A stretch of DNA of 64,000 nt, from the NCBI GenBank assembly GCA_963932465.1, contig OZ010792.1:187087377-187151376 (forward strand), given 5' to 3'. Shown here in pieces: positions 33,761-45,482 of the stretch. Each line of letters opens with the position of its first letter. Within the stretch, counting starts at the first letter, position 1. The position numbers were made by a program, and so were the translations under genes. The DNA comes from Maratus speciosus (Eukaryota > Arthropoda > Arachnida > Araneae > Salticidae). The notes under the pieces were generated by a model. The model did no database searches. It saw nothing but the letters and a program-made list of their open reading frames with translations, and had not been told where the DNA came from.

Positions 33761-36700
33761 CTAGCAAACCCCGCGGCTTTGCTCGCGTAATATTTGAAAT
33801 ATGCCAAGTAATATTTATATGTCTAATTTTTATTAAAAGATACTAACTAAATTTTTATTTTATTAAAAGGTAATATTTTATTTTATTAAAAGGTAATATT
33901 TTATTTTATTAAAAGATACTTATTACTTTTAGGAATAATTTAAAAAAATTACTATTTAAAACACAGTTTGATTAAATATCATTGTTACACTGCATAAGGC
34001 ATAAATGAGACTTAAATTAATAAAACGAAATAAAACTAAATAAATAATAATTTAGAAAATATTTTGAAACTTTTATGCTCAATTAATATGCTCATTTCAG
34101 TATTCATTTGAAGTTTTGAATTTTTTAGAAACCATCTTCTTACATCTTAAGATTAACTATCATGTCAAATTCCAAGTCCTACCACCTCTCTCAACATAAA
34201 GGGCTATGTTGAAATAGGAACTGTCACCATTCATTTGCCAACATTAATTTTGAAATTGGTTTGTTATTTCCTAATATTCCACAGAAACGTAATTTAGAAA
34301 GCTTTTAAAGGCCTTTTTTAAGAGCGTTTGTTGTTCCTGTGAATCCCAGGTAGTAGAATCATCGGCATAAAATATAGCCTGTGTAGGATCAGAGACTGTT
34401 ACCATTGATTCGCAACTATTACTTTTATATTTGGTTTATATTTCCTGAAATAGCGTAGAAATCGTAATTTAGGACTTTTTTAGAATGCTTTTCGCACCTC
34501 CCCTTCACTTCACCCCTTTTTAATTCGAATTTATTTTCGACAGTCCTTCGAGGGCATTTATATTTTATAAGTAACTACCATGCCATATTTAAAATTTCTA
34601 GCCTTTTCAGTATCACAGAAATCGCAAGTTAGAAAGGTTTTAGCTACTGCAACCCTCTGGTGGTAGTGGCACGGACATAAAATATAGCTTATGTTTGAGC
34701 AGGTTATATCATCAACAATTTGTTATCATTATTTTTTTAATCGGTTTGGTATTTGAAAAGATTACATAAAAATTGTAATTTATAACGCTTTTCGCTCACT
34801 TCATCTTTTTAAATTTGAAATATTCTTTCGACAGTTCATACAAAGCAGTTGCATATTGTAAGTAAATAACATGCCATACTTCAAAGTGTTAGACCCTTCA
34901 GTTATGCAAAAAACGCAAATTAGAACATGTTTTGCTTTTTCAACCCTCAGATGGTAGTGACAACAACATATAATATAAACTTTGTTATAGCACGGACTGT
35001 CACCATTGATTTGCAACCATTACTTTTGAAATAGCTTTGGAATTTCTGAGATTGAGTAGAAATCGCAATTTAGAAAGTTTTTAGAACGCTTTTCGCGCAT
35101 TTTCACCCCTTTTTAAATTTCCAATTTTTCCGAAACTCTTCTTAAAGATCATTTATATGTAATACATATGTACCTTGTCTAATTTTAAGTTGCTAGCCCC
35201 TACCGATCACAAAAATCGAAATTTGGAACGCTTTTTTGCTCCTGCAACGTCTAGATGATAGTGATACCGACTTAAAATATCATATATGTTAGAGCAGAGG
35301 CTGTCAGCATCAATTTCTTAATATTACTTTTGAAATCCGTTTGATTCTTCCTGAGATATTGGTGACAAATCGGCATTTAGAACGTTTTTAGAACGCTTTT
35401 CGCTCATTTTGCTCCTGCATCTCCTCTGGGTTAGTGGAAACATATATAAAATATAGCCTATCTTGGAGCAAGATCTGTCACCATCATTTTAACACCATTA
35501 TATTTGAAATCGGTTCAGTATTTTCTGAGATTGCATAGAAATTGCAATTTAGAACGTTTTTTACAACGCTTTTTTCGCATTTTGACCCCCCCTTTTAAAT
35601 TTCGATTTTTTTAGGAAATGTCCTTAGAGATCATTGATATCTTATAACTAACTACCATTCTAAATTTCACGATTCAAGGCCCTCCGTCACGCAAAAACCG
35701 CAATTTAGAACGTTTTTCTCCTGCAGACCCTTTGGGGTAGTGGCACCGACATAAAACATGGCCTATGTTGGAGCAAGGATTTTCACCATCATTTTGACGC
35801 CATTATTTTTTAAATCGGTTTGGTATTTCCTGAGATTGTGTAGAAACTACCATTTAGAACGTTTTTTAGAACGCTTTTCGCGCATTTTCACCCCTTTTAA
35901 ATTTCGAATTGTTTAAGAACTGTTCTTAGAAACCCTTTATATCTAATAAGTAGCTGATACTTCAAATTTCATATTTCTAGGCCCATCAGTAACGCAAAAA
36001 TCGCGTTTTTAGAACGTTTTTTGCTCCTGCACCCCCTTTGGGGTAGTGGCACCGACATAAAATATAGCCTATGTTCTAAGTTGGACCAACACCATCATTT
36101 TGATACCATTACTTTTGAAATCGGTTTGGTATTTCCTGAGATTATGTAGAAACTACCATTTAGAACGTTTTTTAGAACGCTTTTTGTGCATTTTCACCCC
36201 TTTTAAATTACAAATTGTTTAAGAACTGTTCTTAGACACCATTTATATCTTATAAGTAACTAATATTCCAAATTTCATATTTCTAGGTCCTTCAGTAATG
36301 CAAAAATCGCATTTTTAGAACGTTTTTTGCTCCTGCACCGCCTTTGGGGTAGTGGCACCGACATAAAATATAGCCTATGTTCTAAGTTGGACCAACACCA
36401 TCATTTTGATACCATTACTTTTGAAATCGGTTTGGTATTTCCTGAGATTATGTAGAAACTACCATTTAGAACGTTTTTTAGAACGCTTTTTGTGCATTTT
36501 CACCCCTTTTAAATTACAAATTGTTTAAGAACTGTTCTTAGACACCATTTATATCTTATAAGTAACTAATATTCCAAATTTCATACTTCTAGACCCTTCA
36601 GTAACGCAAAAATCGCATTTTTAGAACGTTTTTTGCTCCTGCACCGCCTTTGGGGTAGTGGCACCGACATAAAATATAGCCTATGTTCTAAGTTGGACCA

Positions 36701-37109
36701 ACACCATCATTTTGATACCATTACTTTTGAAATCGGTTTGGTATTTCCTGAGATTATGTAGAAACTACCATTTAGAACGTTTTTTAGAACGCTTTTTGTG
36801 CATTTTCACCCCTTTTAAATTACAAATTGTTTAAGAACTGTTCTTAGACACCATTTATATCTTATAAGTAACTAATATTCCAAATTTCATACTTCTAGAC
36901 CCTTCAGTAACGCAAAAATCGCATTTTTAGAACGTTTTTTGCTCCTGCACCCCCTTTGGAGTAGTGGCACCGACATAAGATATAGCCTATGTTCTAAGTT
37001 GGGCGAACACCATCATTTTGATACCATTACTTTTGGAATCGGTTCGGTAGTTCCTGAGCTTATCTCCGACAAATAAACAATTTTTTCCTCTTTATAATAG
37101 GAGTATAGA
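33761..37109 (-). mobile_element. Helitron with an internal 306-bp tandem array
   Basis: On the minus strand it starts A|TCTATACTCCTATTATAAAG and ends GAGCAAAGCCGCGGGGTTTG-CTAG|T. The TC start, the small terminal hairpin (AGCAAA/TTTGCT), the CTAG end and the A/T flanks fit a Helitron. The start resembles a widespread arthropod Helitron end, by recollection. It encodes no Rep/helicase. It lies inside the Tigger element downstream of its transposase, so it arrived later. Confidence 0.72.
34180..37060. repeat. 306-bp tandem array, about nine units
   Basis: The marker GTAGTGGCACCGACATAA recurs at about 35737, 36043, 36349, 36655 and 36961, exactly 306 apart. More diverged units lie upstream, with marker positions near 34354, 34665, 34955, 35260 and 35430; one of these is shortened. 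The last four are almost identical, while those towards 34.2 kb are strongly diverged. Each unit contains TTTAGAACGTTTTTTAGAAC and TTTGGTATTTCCTGAGATT. There are no long ORFs. Confidence 0.9.
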
Positions 37110-37307
37110 TAATATATTAATTATATATACAGTATACTATTGGGTAATTTAATAAAAAGGCATTATATTTTTTTTATAATAATAATAATATTAGTATAAT
37201 AGCATCGAAATTATTTTTTATTGTATTCTAATTCGATATACTGCCAAACTCGTTATAGCGCCGAAAATTTCTCAAACAGGTAATGGCGGTATAACAGGGT
37301 TTGACTG

Positions 37308-37373
37308 TAGTTTTAATTCTTGAGTATTGAATTTATTTATTGTTGAATCTGCATCGAAAAAACACTACAATCT

Positions 37374-37406
<33 letters not shown>

Positions 37407-38069
37407 AGTTTTATCATGTGTTTCCGCCATTGTAAAATCTTTGTTTACAATGAAAACCAATGAATGCAGTCAGAGGTTTTTCGTGCTTTCCCAAAATTTG
37501 ATTTTCTGGATAAGGTGAGTTTTGAAACTCATGTCCTCATATATTTGTTACACTAATGAAAAGATTCTTCATATCTTTTTTGGTTAACATAAAACGCTTT
37601 TAATTTTGAATGCATGTGCTATCTATCTTTGACTAAAATGTATCAATCACATGTTAAAAACCCTTTTATGCACTCAGCAATTCTAATAGAAGCTTTTTCT
37701 CTTATTTGTAGAATGGCCTTGAGTATTGAATGTTATGTTTTTATTTTGGCTATATTCGGTCCAAAGATTTTTTTTTAACATTACAGGGAAACCAAACTTT
37801 GTGAAGAGTCATGTCATTTATTATACTCATTTTTAATTACTTGTATATGTGTTCGCATACAATTTTGGCATCCATTAATGTATTTTAATAAATGTTTTTA
37901 GTTGTAAACTATCTTAGTAATCTTATATAAGTTTTATAAGGGTTTGAAAATGGGCATGGATTAAGTCATGCAACTTCTTAATGGTTGAGGCAATTAATGC
38001 ATTTATTGTATTGATCATAGTTATCTTTCACACATATTTATTAATGTATCCTTTCACAAATAATTGTAG
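37308..38069. other. End of intron 3, no gene seen
   Basis: An A tract at 37376-37404 and AT-rich sequence up to the acceptor at 38069. The 63-codon ORF spanning the A tract encodes a lysine run and is not credible. Confidence 0.5.
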
Positions 38070-38176
38070 GTAAAAGAAGACTATGACAATTTCCAATTTA
38101 AAAATGTTGCTAAAGAGGTCATCAATTTTACTACAAATGACGTTTCCTCTTTCTACTGTCAGCTGATAAAAGATCG
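38070..38176 (+). CDS. IARS2: IARS2-like exon, middle of the anticodon-binding domain
   Basis: The exon begins in phase 0 with VKEDYDNFQFKNVAKEVINF and ends with FYCQLIKD plus two bases of an arginine codon (phase 2). The next exon supplies the last base, giving the family-typical KDRLYC. The acceptor is aattgtag and the donor gtaatttt. The segment corresponds to the helices that hold the tRNA anticodon stem in isoleucyl-tRNA synthetase. The preceding intron is 13.5 kb and carries two large nested transposon complexes. Confidence 0.92.
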
Positions 38177-39280
38177 GTAATTTTATATTTTTATTCTATT
38201 ATTATTTATTTATTACTTTGGTGTGTGAAAAATTTACAAAGAGGCTGATTTTTAATCAAAATTTTTTAATTACAGAAGATGATACATTTAAATAAATAAA
38301 TGAAAAATGATTTGTTTTTGTAGTCATTTGTTGAGAAAACATCAGAATAAATTAAGTTTATTTAGTTATATAAAATTAAAATTAATACACAACACATACA
38401 CACAACTGTACAGTCAAAATAATTTAAGTTAATCTTACTGGATATCTAAGTAAATTTACAAATTAATTTACTAAAAAGTACTCTGATGAAATTAATCAAC
38501 GTGTGTTTAATTATGAAAAATCCTAAATTTTGCACATTCTTCTCAAGGGAAATGAGCAATATATTCTGTTAAATGATTTCTTAACATAACGAGCATAATG
38601 CAAAATGTGTTAAACTGTGAAATTGGTCTCTTTAAGAAACTGCTTTGCATTATTATTTTGCATTTAAAATGATTGTTACAAGTAATAATATGAAACAGAA
38701 TCATACATGTGAATTCATTTTAATGTATTATTATTGTTTTGTTTGCTATTAGACTTCAGACTTAGATAAAATGTAAAACTGTCTGCAAACTCAAATAATT
38801 TCTTAAAAATTTTCTGCAAAACATCACTGCGCCCCTCCTGAGTCCTATATCGCCGCTAACAGCAAAAATGAAAAGCTATATACGAGTGGAGTTATACTAA
38901 GCAACACCACTAAAAGAAGAATATTAATTTACAAGCATGATTAAAACTCAGTCAAGAAATGTAGTATTGAATAGTATGCTTAATACAGACAACTAATAAA
39001 TGAAAGAAAAACTAATGAAGAATTAAATTTTTTTTAAATTAAAATGTGAAATATTTTAATCATTAACTTATATAAAGATATCAATTTATGATTGCTCAAC
39101 AAAACTGTTCTTTTATTAATCTATAAAATAACTGAAATATGAATAAATGAATGTTAAAATAAAAAAGTTATTAGTCCATGAATGGAAGAGATGAACTCTT
39201 ATTCATCATAATAAAACACTCATACTACAATATATATTAAAACACACATACACACATAAATAACGCTTGCATTCAACAGT
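38177..39280. other. Start of intron 4, no gene seen
   Basis: AT-rich sequence without ORFs above background. I see no mobile-element ends in it. Confidence 0.45.
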
Positions 39281-39425
39281 TAAAGGTATATATATAAATA
39301 TTATACAGACATGCATACAATAAATACTATAAACCCAACTGGAGTGAAAAATTAGCCAGAGCCAGGAATCGAACCCGGGACCACAGTATACAAGACTGCT
39401 GCTCTAACCACTGAGCTACTCCGGC
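39281..39425 (-). repeat. tRNA-Thr-like SINE, minus-strand copy
   Basis: The tRNA-like head (39425 to 39355 on the minus strand) folds as a full cloverleaf. Acceptor GCCGGAG pairs with CTCTGGC, the D-arm is GCTC/GAGC, the anticodon stem is GCAGT/ACTGT with loop CTTGTAT (anticodon TGT, threonine) and the T-arm contains GGGTTCGATTCC. A shared non-tRNA tail follows (AATTTTTCACT.CAGTTGGG to ATACCTTTA). The identical tail on the second copy shows this is a SINE, although the head still looks capable of tRNA folding. Confidence 0.8.
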
Positions 39426-39474
39426 AGATGAGCCAAATTGGTTTATTAGTGAGAAATTGCAGACCCAGGTATCG

Positions 39475-39617
39475 GCCGGAGTAGCTCAGTGGTTAGTGCA
39501 GCAGTCTCGTATTCTGTGGTCCCGGGTTTGATTCCTGGCTCTGGCTAATTTTTCACTGCAGTTGGGTTTATTGTATTTATTGTATGTATGTCTGTATAAT
39601 ATTTATATATACCTTTA
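39475..39617 (+). repeat. tRNA-Thr-like SINE, plus-strand copy
   Basis: Head 39475-39545, with box A TAGCTCAGTGG, anticodon loop CTCGTAT (anticodon CGT, threonine) and box B GGGTTTGATTCC; one mismatch in the anticodon stem. The tail is the same as in the minus-strand copy. The two heads face each other across 49 bases (39426-39474), so the pair forms an inverted repeat. Confidence 0.8.
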
Positions 39618-40590
39618 TCCTATTCATCAGTTTATCTACTGTTTTTGAGACAGACCATTCCTTAATATTGTGACTCTTTCTTAAAAATTTTAAAAACTTT
39701 TTTTTTTTTCTCCAGTTGAAAAATAGTTTGCAGAGTCTTCTCAAGAGTCTGCGCCATGCATCTTGTCGAATATCTGCCCAGGATCTTGATAATATATATA
39801 TTTTTAAATAAATAAAAAAATGCATTTTAAATGCATTCTACAAGTAAAAGAATAAATAGTTAATAGCAATCTATATATTTAAAACGCTAAGCATTTTCTT
39901 TCGACAGTCCATGAGAAGAAACTACTGCATCAAATTACACCAATCTTTTTTTAAATGGAAGATATTTGGCCACTGATTTGTTATCATCCATTCGTTTATT
40001 CAAGTATTTTATTAATTAGCCATAAATTTAAATTTAAATTCTACAATTGTGCATGCGCAGTATATAAGTACAAGTCTGCCTTTGGAGTGACGCACTGTAC
40101 ATGCGCAAAGATGTTCGCTCAGTTAAATTATCACATCACAGGTCTAAGTTGTTTTAAGTTCGTCTGCTATTCAATCTTACTGTAAACAAGCTTTTCTTTC
40201 TTTCACAAAGTTAATAATATTTGGCTCTTTCAGCATTATTAACAATTGAAAATTTATTTTGTCTATATTAAGAGCTAGATACAGTTTATTTCTAGGGTGT
40301 CATATTGTTTTGGTCATATTACACACAGAAGATAAACACAGTAATTTAAGGCTGAAAGTTATGGCTGGTGATCAGTCTTATGAATTGCTAATAGTTAGAC
40401 ACGAAGACTGGGAAACTAGCATATTAAGTTGTAGCTACTTCTTTAAAAAAATAAGGTATCATAAATATTAAAACGCAAACTATTTCTGTAAGATCAGAAC
40501 TCAAGTTGGAGACATGTATTCGAGACATTCATATGCGTCAACTGTTTTTTGAACCTCTTCAATTTAGAAGGAGGTAAAACGAGTTCCCGC
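39618..40590. other. Intron 4 sequence, no gene seen
   Basis: Short ORFs at 39577-39825, 39955-40185 and 40259-40471 lack recognisable motifs. I treat the stretch as non-coding. Confidence 0.4.
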
Positions 40591-40664
40591 TGGCGTAGCG
40601 GGTTAACGCAGCACTTTAAAGCTTTAAATTTTTGCAGGGGACGCAGGTTCAAACCCAAGCATGG
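40591..40664 (+). repeat. tRNA-like SINE head or tRNA pseudogene
   Basis: Box A TGGCGTAGCGGG at 40591 and box B GGTTCAAACCC at 40646 are correctly spaced for an internal RNA polymerase III promoter, and a T-rich tail follows. I could not form a good anticodon stem, so it is probably not a working tRNA. Confidence 0.5.
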
Positions 40665-40679
40665 CAAAATGTGTTATAT

Positions 40680-41519
40680 TTTTGTCGATAATTCATTTCA
40701 AGAATGACATATTTTATTAGGAAGAGAAGTTATAGGATTTTTATTGTATTATTATTATTATTTGAATGCTTTATAATTAAAAAAATTAACACTCAATAAT
40801 ATTTTGAAAAAGTAATGATTTTATATTTAAAATATTTAAGCTAAAATATTTTGTATGTAATTATCAATTAAATAAATTGAGCTGATCTAAAATTTCCGCT
40901 ATATTTTCTGACCATTATCAAGAATATATATGTGTGTATGTCAGAAATATAAAATAAAATTCAAGTAATAAAAAATATATATTATAAATCGTTCGCTGCA
41001 TCAAGTTTCAAATTTAGGTTTTTAGAGAATGAGACAGATAAAAATAAAATTCATGGCAGCTTTTAATGGCCGTGTAGTTTTAAGAAATAAATAAATAAAT
41101 GAAAATAGATATTGTTATTTAAAAAAATGAGGCCGTAGTAAGTAATAATAAATTCTCTACCCGGTTTTTTAGTAAATTTCTGATAAAATGTCATTATTAG
41201 TTGTAAATTATAAACTTAAAATTCTTTCACTTCATTGAATAGGTTAGACTGGCAGCACTATCTATCGTCTTAAAGAAATAAAAATCACTTATGCAATATA
41301 GAAATTCATCACGTTTTCGTCATTCAATAATTAATTTAAAAGCAAATGAAATATTCAAGTTATTTACGTCAAATCGTGACGGGCACTAATTAGTCTTAAG
41401 TTAAATAAGAAGGAAAAAATGACATCTGCTTAACAGCTAAATTGTAAATGAATGCATAAGAGAAAAAGAAATAATTGGTATAAAAATGCTAAGCACAGTG
41501 AGAGCTTCTTTGGTATAGG

Positions 41520-41562
<43 letters not shown>

Positions 41563-42957
41563 TAACTCATATATACTAAATAAATAAATAAAAAAAATTA
41601 GGGATTGAAAAGGCAGCAAAACTTTTCTTAAAAAGAAAAAAAAATAATAATCATTGAAAGCTAATAATCCACATTGAGAGGTAACAATGCTGTTACTTAA
41701 ATATTTTGAGGATTTCAGATTTTTGGGCTAACTTATATTTATTCTATATGAATGGGTTTAACTCATTTTCCAAATTTTTTTGGTTAGCATACACATACAT
41801 GTGTGCAAGTTTAGATTTTGGTGGTTTACAGTAATTTTCCTAAATACAAATGAAAAACTAAAATGCAAAATCCTAAATGCAAATAGTTAAAATTCACCTG
41901 TAGTTGTAGCCACAGATTTCTTGTAAAAACTTCCCCATTCAACAGTATTTCTAAATTCATGTGGCCAAGATCTTCAAAAATATAGAACTTTATTTATTTT
42001 GAAAAAACAGGATATAATTAAAATATGCATTTTAATTGTATTTTTCAATTTGTTTTTCATAAAATTATTAAAAATTAAGGACACTTTATTTATCATACTA
42101 AAAATTATTCTTTTTTTTCCTTATATCATTACTAAACACATTACTAATATATTTCCTCATGAAATAGTGCCCTTTTTTGGAACTAGCATCCTATCCCTTT
42201 TTCTTTCTAAAATGAATACTACATTATTATAATTTTAATAATTAAGGCTTAGAAATGTATATGTTCCTAATTAGAGAGTTAATTGTTTAATAATTATTAA
42301 TTTGAAGTAGTGTTAACTATTTAATATAAAATGCAAATAATAATTTTAATAAATGTTAAATATTACTAGATTTATAAAGTTTTACATAATTATTGCATTA
42401 CTTAAATGTATATAACATTATTGTATGATACTACCTAATGAAACTACTAATTTGCAGTTTTTATAATTTCTGTAATTACTAACTAATAATTATAATTTTA
42501 TTATTTAAAGTGTAAAAGCATAGATTATGTTAGCAATTAGTGATTTAATTGTTTTGGAAACCTAAAACCCTTGGTAGCTATTCAGTATTTGAATGCTGGG
42601 AAAAAAATCATAAAAATCCAATTTAAATTAAAAAAATTCCAATTTAAATCAAAAATATCTGATTTTTTTACACCCTAATGCTGGGGGTCCTAAGTGATCC
42701 CATTGCATTTAGCAGACACATCTTCGAATTTGTATGATTTTATATTTTTAAATGAAGATCTATCCAAACGAACATAGTTGGGAGACCCACGGTCTTCAGT
42801 AGAGTACACTGAGTATGCCATACTCTGATCTGTTTAGTTTTATATTTTTAAACTATAAACTCTGTTTTAAAGTAGATGTAGCCATAGAGAGTTTCTTTGA
42901 ATTATTTATTTATATAGTTTTATTATTGTTGTTTCTAATGTTAAATTATGATTTCAG
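40680..42957. other. End of intron 4, simple repeats and a MITE end
   Basis: A T34 tract occupies 41528-41561. At 42605-42680 there are repeated AAATCCAATTTAAAT words ending TTTTTTTACACCCTA, which looks like one end of a hAT-type MITE without a visible partner. The short ORFs in this stretch are not convincing. Confidence 0.4.
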
Positions 42958-43106
42958 TTTATATTGTGATCCCAGAGATTCTCTTGAAAGGTTATCTTGC
43001 CAGACTGTTTTATATTTTATCTTGAATACTTTGGCTCAAGCTATTGGTCCAGTATGTCCTCATTTAGCAGAAGAAGTTTTAATGCATCACCCAAGACTTG
43101 AAAATG
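42958..43106 (+). CDS. IARS2: IARS2-like exon with the PHLAEEV motif
   Basis: The first base completes an arginine codon from the previous exon. The exon then encodes LYCDPRDSLERLSCQTVLYF and later GPVCPHLAEEVLMHHPRLEN, ending with one base (phase 1). RxSCQTxLxxIL and the P(I/V)xPHLAEEV motif are strongly conserved in the anticodon-binding domain of bacterial-type isoleucyl-tRNA synthetases. The acceptor is tatgatttcag and the donor gttaaaga. A 1.39-kb palindromic element begins only 42 bases after the donor. Confidence 0.93.
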
Positions 43107-43148
43107 GTTAAAGAACTATTTTTATTTCTGTATCAATATAATACTTTA

Positions 43149-44538
43149 CAGTATATGCCCAAAAGTGACGGGCCACTTGTGATTTTAGATGTTTTGTTAA
43201 ATATCTAGAAAATTATATGAAGAATTATCCTGAAACTCCAGGTGTGTAAACAGAATAGTACAGGTCATACATTACCGTGGAGATTTTTTTCCGAAACCTC
43301 ATAGGGGGCCATCAACAAATTGAAAAAGAATGAATATCTTTTGGATAATCCTGTAAAAACTAATGTAGCAAAAGTGTTCAAACTGTAGATTATGATTAAG
43401 TGCCTTATTGTAATAAACTGTGTTTAATTTCATGAGTATAGCATGTATACTCATAGAGAAATTCATTTTTTTATAAAAAGAGTCCCAAATTTTGCCACGT
43501 TTTTGGCTTATAATTTGTACAGTTAAGTTCTTTTCAGAAAATATGACAAACAATATTGTACACTATACCCTGCAATCAGAATTAAAAAATAATAAAAATT
43601 GTATGAAAAAGGAGCACGTTTACTAAATAATGATTCACTGCGCATGCCCGAATGTAATCAAAATATAATTTGCATACTATGTTAGCTAAATGTATAGAGC
43701 AACTTTTTTGAAAGTCTCAAAAACATAGTTTGAAAAGCCTGAAAATTATTGATGATAGATTAACCTCAAAATCCGTTATTCCAAAAAGGAAGAAAAAATA
43801 TGAGGGATTGTATCCAAATACAATAGTATGTGCAATATTGTGTATGTTGTCTTAGCACTAATCAATGGATATATGGATACAGCCCCTCATCTTTTTGCTT
43901 CATTTTGGGAACAACGGATTTTGAGCTTATTCTATCGATGATAATTTTCAGACATTTCAAACTATGTTTTTGAGACTTTCACAAAAGTTGCTCTATACAC
44001 TTAGCTAACACATTATGCAAATTATATTATGATTACATTCGAGCATGCGCAGTGCACTTATTTAGTAAACGGGCTCATTTTTCATACAAGTTTTATTATT
44101 TTTTAATTCTGATTGCAAAGTATTGTGTACATCGTCGTTTGTCATATTTTCTAAAAAGAACTTATTTTTATATTAAGAACTCTACAAATTATAAGAAAAA
44201 AAGTTGAGACTCTTTTTATAAAAAATTTAATTTCTCTATGAGTATACATGCTATCCTCATAAAAATAAATACAGTTTATTACAATAAGACACTTAACCAT
44301 AATCTACAGTTATGCTTTTGCTACAGTAGTTTTTACAGGGTTATCCAAAAGATATTCACTCTTTTTCAATTTGTTGACGGCCCCCTATGGGGTTTCTGGA
44401 AAAAATCCTCACAGAAATGTATGACCTGTATGATTCTGTTTACACACCTGAAGTTTCATGATAATTTCTCGTAATATTCTAGATATTTAACAAAACGTCT
44501 AAAATCGCATGTGACCCATCACTTTTGGCCATATAGTG
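43149..44538. mobile_element. 1.39-kb near-palindromic mariner-like foldback element
   Basis: TA (43147-43148) precedes CAGTATATGCCCAAAAGTGA, and the right end in reverse complement reads CACTATATGGCCAAAAGTGA, followed by TA at 44539-44540. The two halves are imperfect reverse complements for nearly their whole length, with a centre near 43850. TIR style and TA duplication indicate Tc1/mariner. There is no transposase, and the ORFs on the two arms (43299-43553 and 44238-44474) mirror each other because of the palindrome. Confidence 0.82.
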
Positions 44539-44540
44539 TA

Positions 44541-45478
44541 TAACATTAAGTTCAGTATTTTCATATTTTACTTAGATTACCTTGTATGCATATGTATCTC
44601 TAAATATTTAGTTTATCTTATGCTAGATACAAATTAATTATAATTATATGTTAAATGTTATGATTTTGATTTGTTTATACTTTTATATTTATCTTTAAAC
44701 TGTTAAATTGATTAAATGATCTGTTAAACTTTACATTTGTGAAGCTCAGTAATATTTTTACTCTTGCACTGTTCAATATTGTTATTTAAAATTTTATGTT
44801 TATTTTATTAAACTTTTTAAGAGCTTTAAATTTTTATGTATAGAGTTTTGCCAGCTTATTCTCTGCACAGTTTTCTAAAATCTTGATATCAATTTAAAAC
44901 AAGATAGACATATTTTTATTCATAAAGAGGATTTTATGTTATTTTAATCCCAGGAGCAAAGCAGCAGGATACTGGGAGCTGCAGATTATCCTTGCAGACC
45001 TTGCAGATTAATCTATCAGCTTAAAAAGAAATACTGGGCTTAAAAACAATTGCTAAAACTTACTTTGTCTTTAGATTTATTTTATCATTTTACTATATTT
45101 TATTTATAAATGCAAATTTTGCTTATTTATTGGTTACCATAATTTTTTATGGTTGTCAGCTTGTCCATCATTGTTAGGTCACAAACTGATTTTTGTTTGC
45201 TGCAGATTGAAACAGAAAATTCTACTACTGGTAATAATTCAATGCTATTTTATAAATGTAATATTTTGTAGAAATTGTTCTTAAAAACACTTTCCCTTTG
45301 CATAAATTTTATCTGTTTAATATAAAAGTTTTACTTTATGTTGAAGTTTTTATATGAAATGAATTTGACTTTTCCTTTTTTATAAACTTCAATTGAGCAT
45401 TAAAAATTTACCTAATAGTAGGTGATGATATATTTATTTATCATGAGAAAAAATCTTAATTTTCACAATTTTACTACT
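44541..45478. other. Intron 5 sequence, no gene seen
   Basis: AT-rich, without recognisable ORFs or element ends. Confidence 0.45.
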
Positions 45479-45482
45479 AATA

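Larger units (their letters stand above)
30356..37307 (+). mobile_element. Tigger/pogo-type (Tc1/mariner superfamily) DNA transposon, complete ends
   Basis: TA (30354-30355) precedes CAGTCAAACCCCGATTTAG, and the right end reads CAGGGTTTGACTG followed by TA (37308-37309). TA duplication and CAG..-type TIRs are as in Tigger/pogo. Additional matching words (ATAGCGCC, GGCGGTATAAC) occur inside both ends. It carries one degenerate DDE transposase (32437-33590), a Helitron with a 306-bp array (33761-37109) and a patch with short ORFs at 30590-30970 that I do not recognise. Without the Helitron it is about 3.6 kb. Confidence 0.82.

Noticed and set aside
34180..37060. Regular 306-bp repeats considered as a CRISPR-like or coding array
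   Set aside because: The units are contiguous without unique spacers, have no ORF, and lie in a eukaryotic Helitron.
37327..37518. ORF with a run of lysines
   Set aside because: It is the translation of an A tract; the same applies to the ORFs over homopolymers at 5519-5821, 32142-32426 and 41437-41619.
39355..39425. Functional tRNA-Thr gene
   Set aside because: It folds well, but it shares a 70-bp non-tRNA tail with a second copy nearby, so a SINE is the better call.
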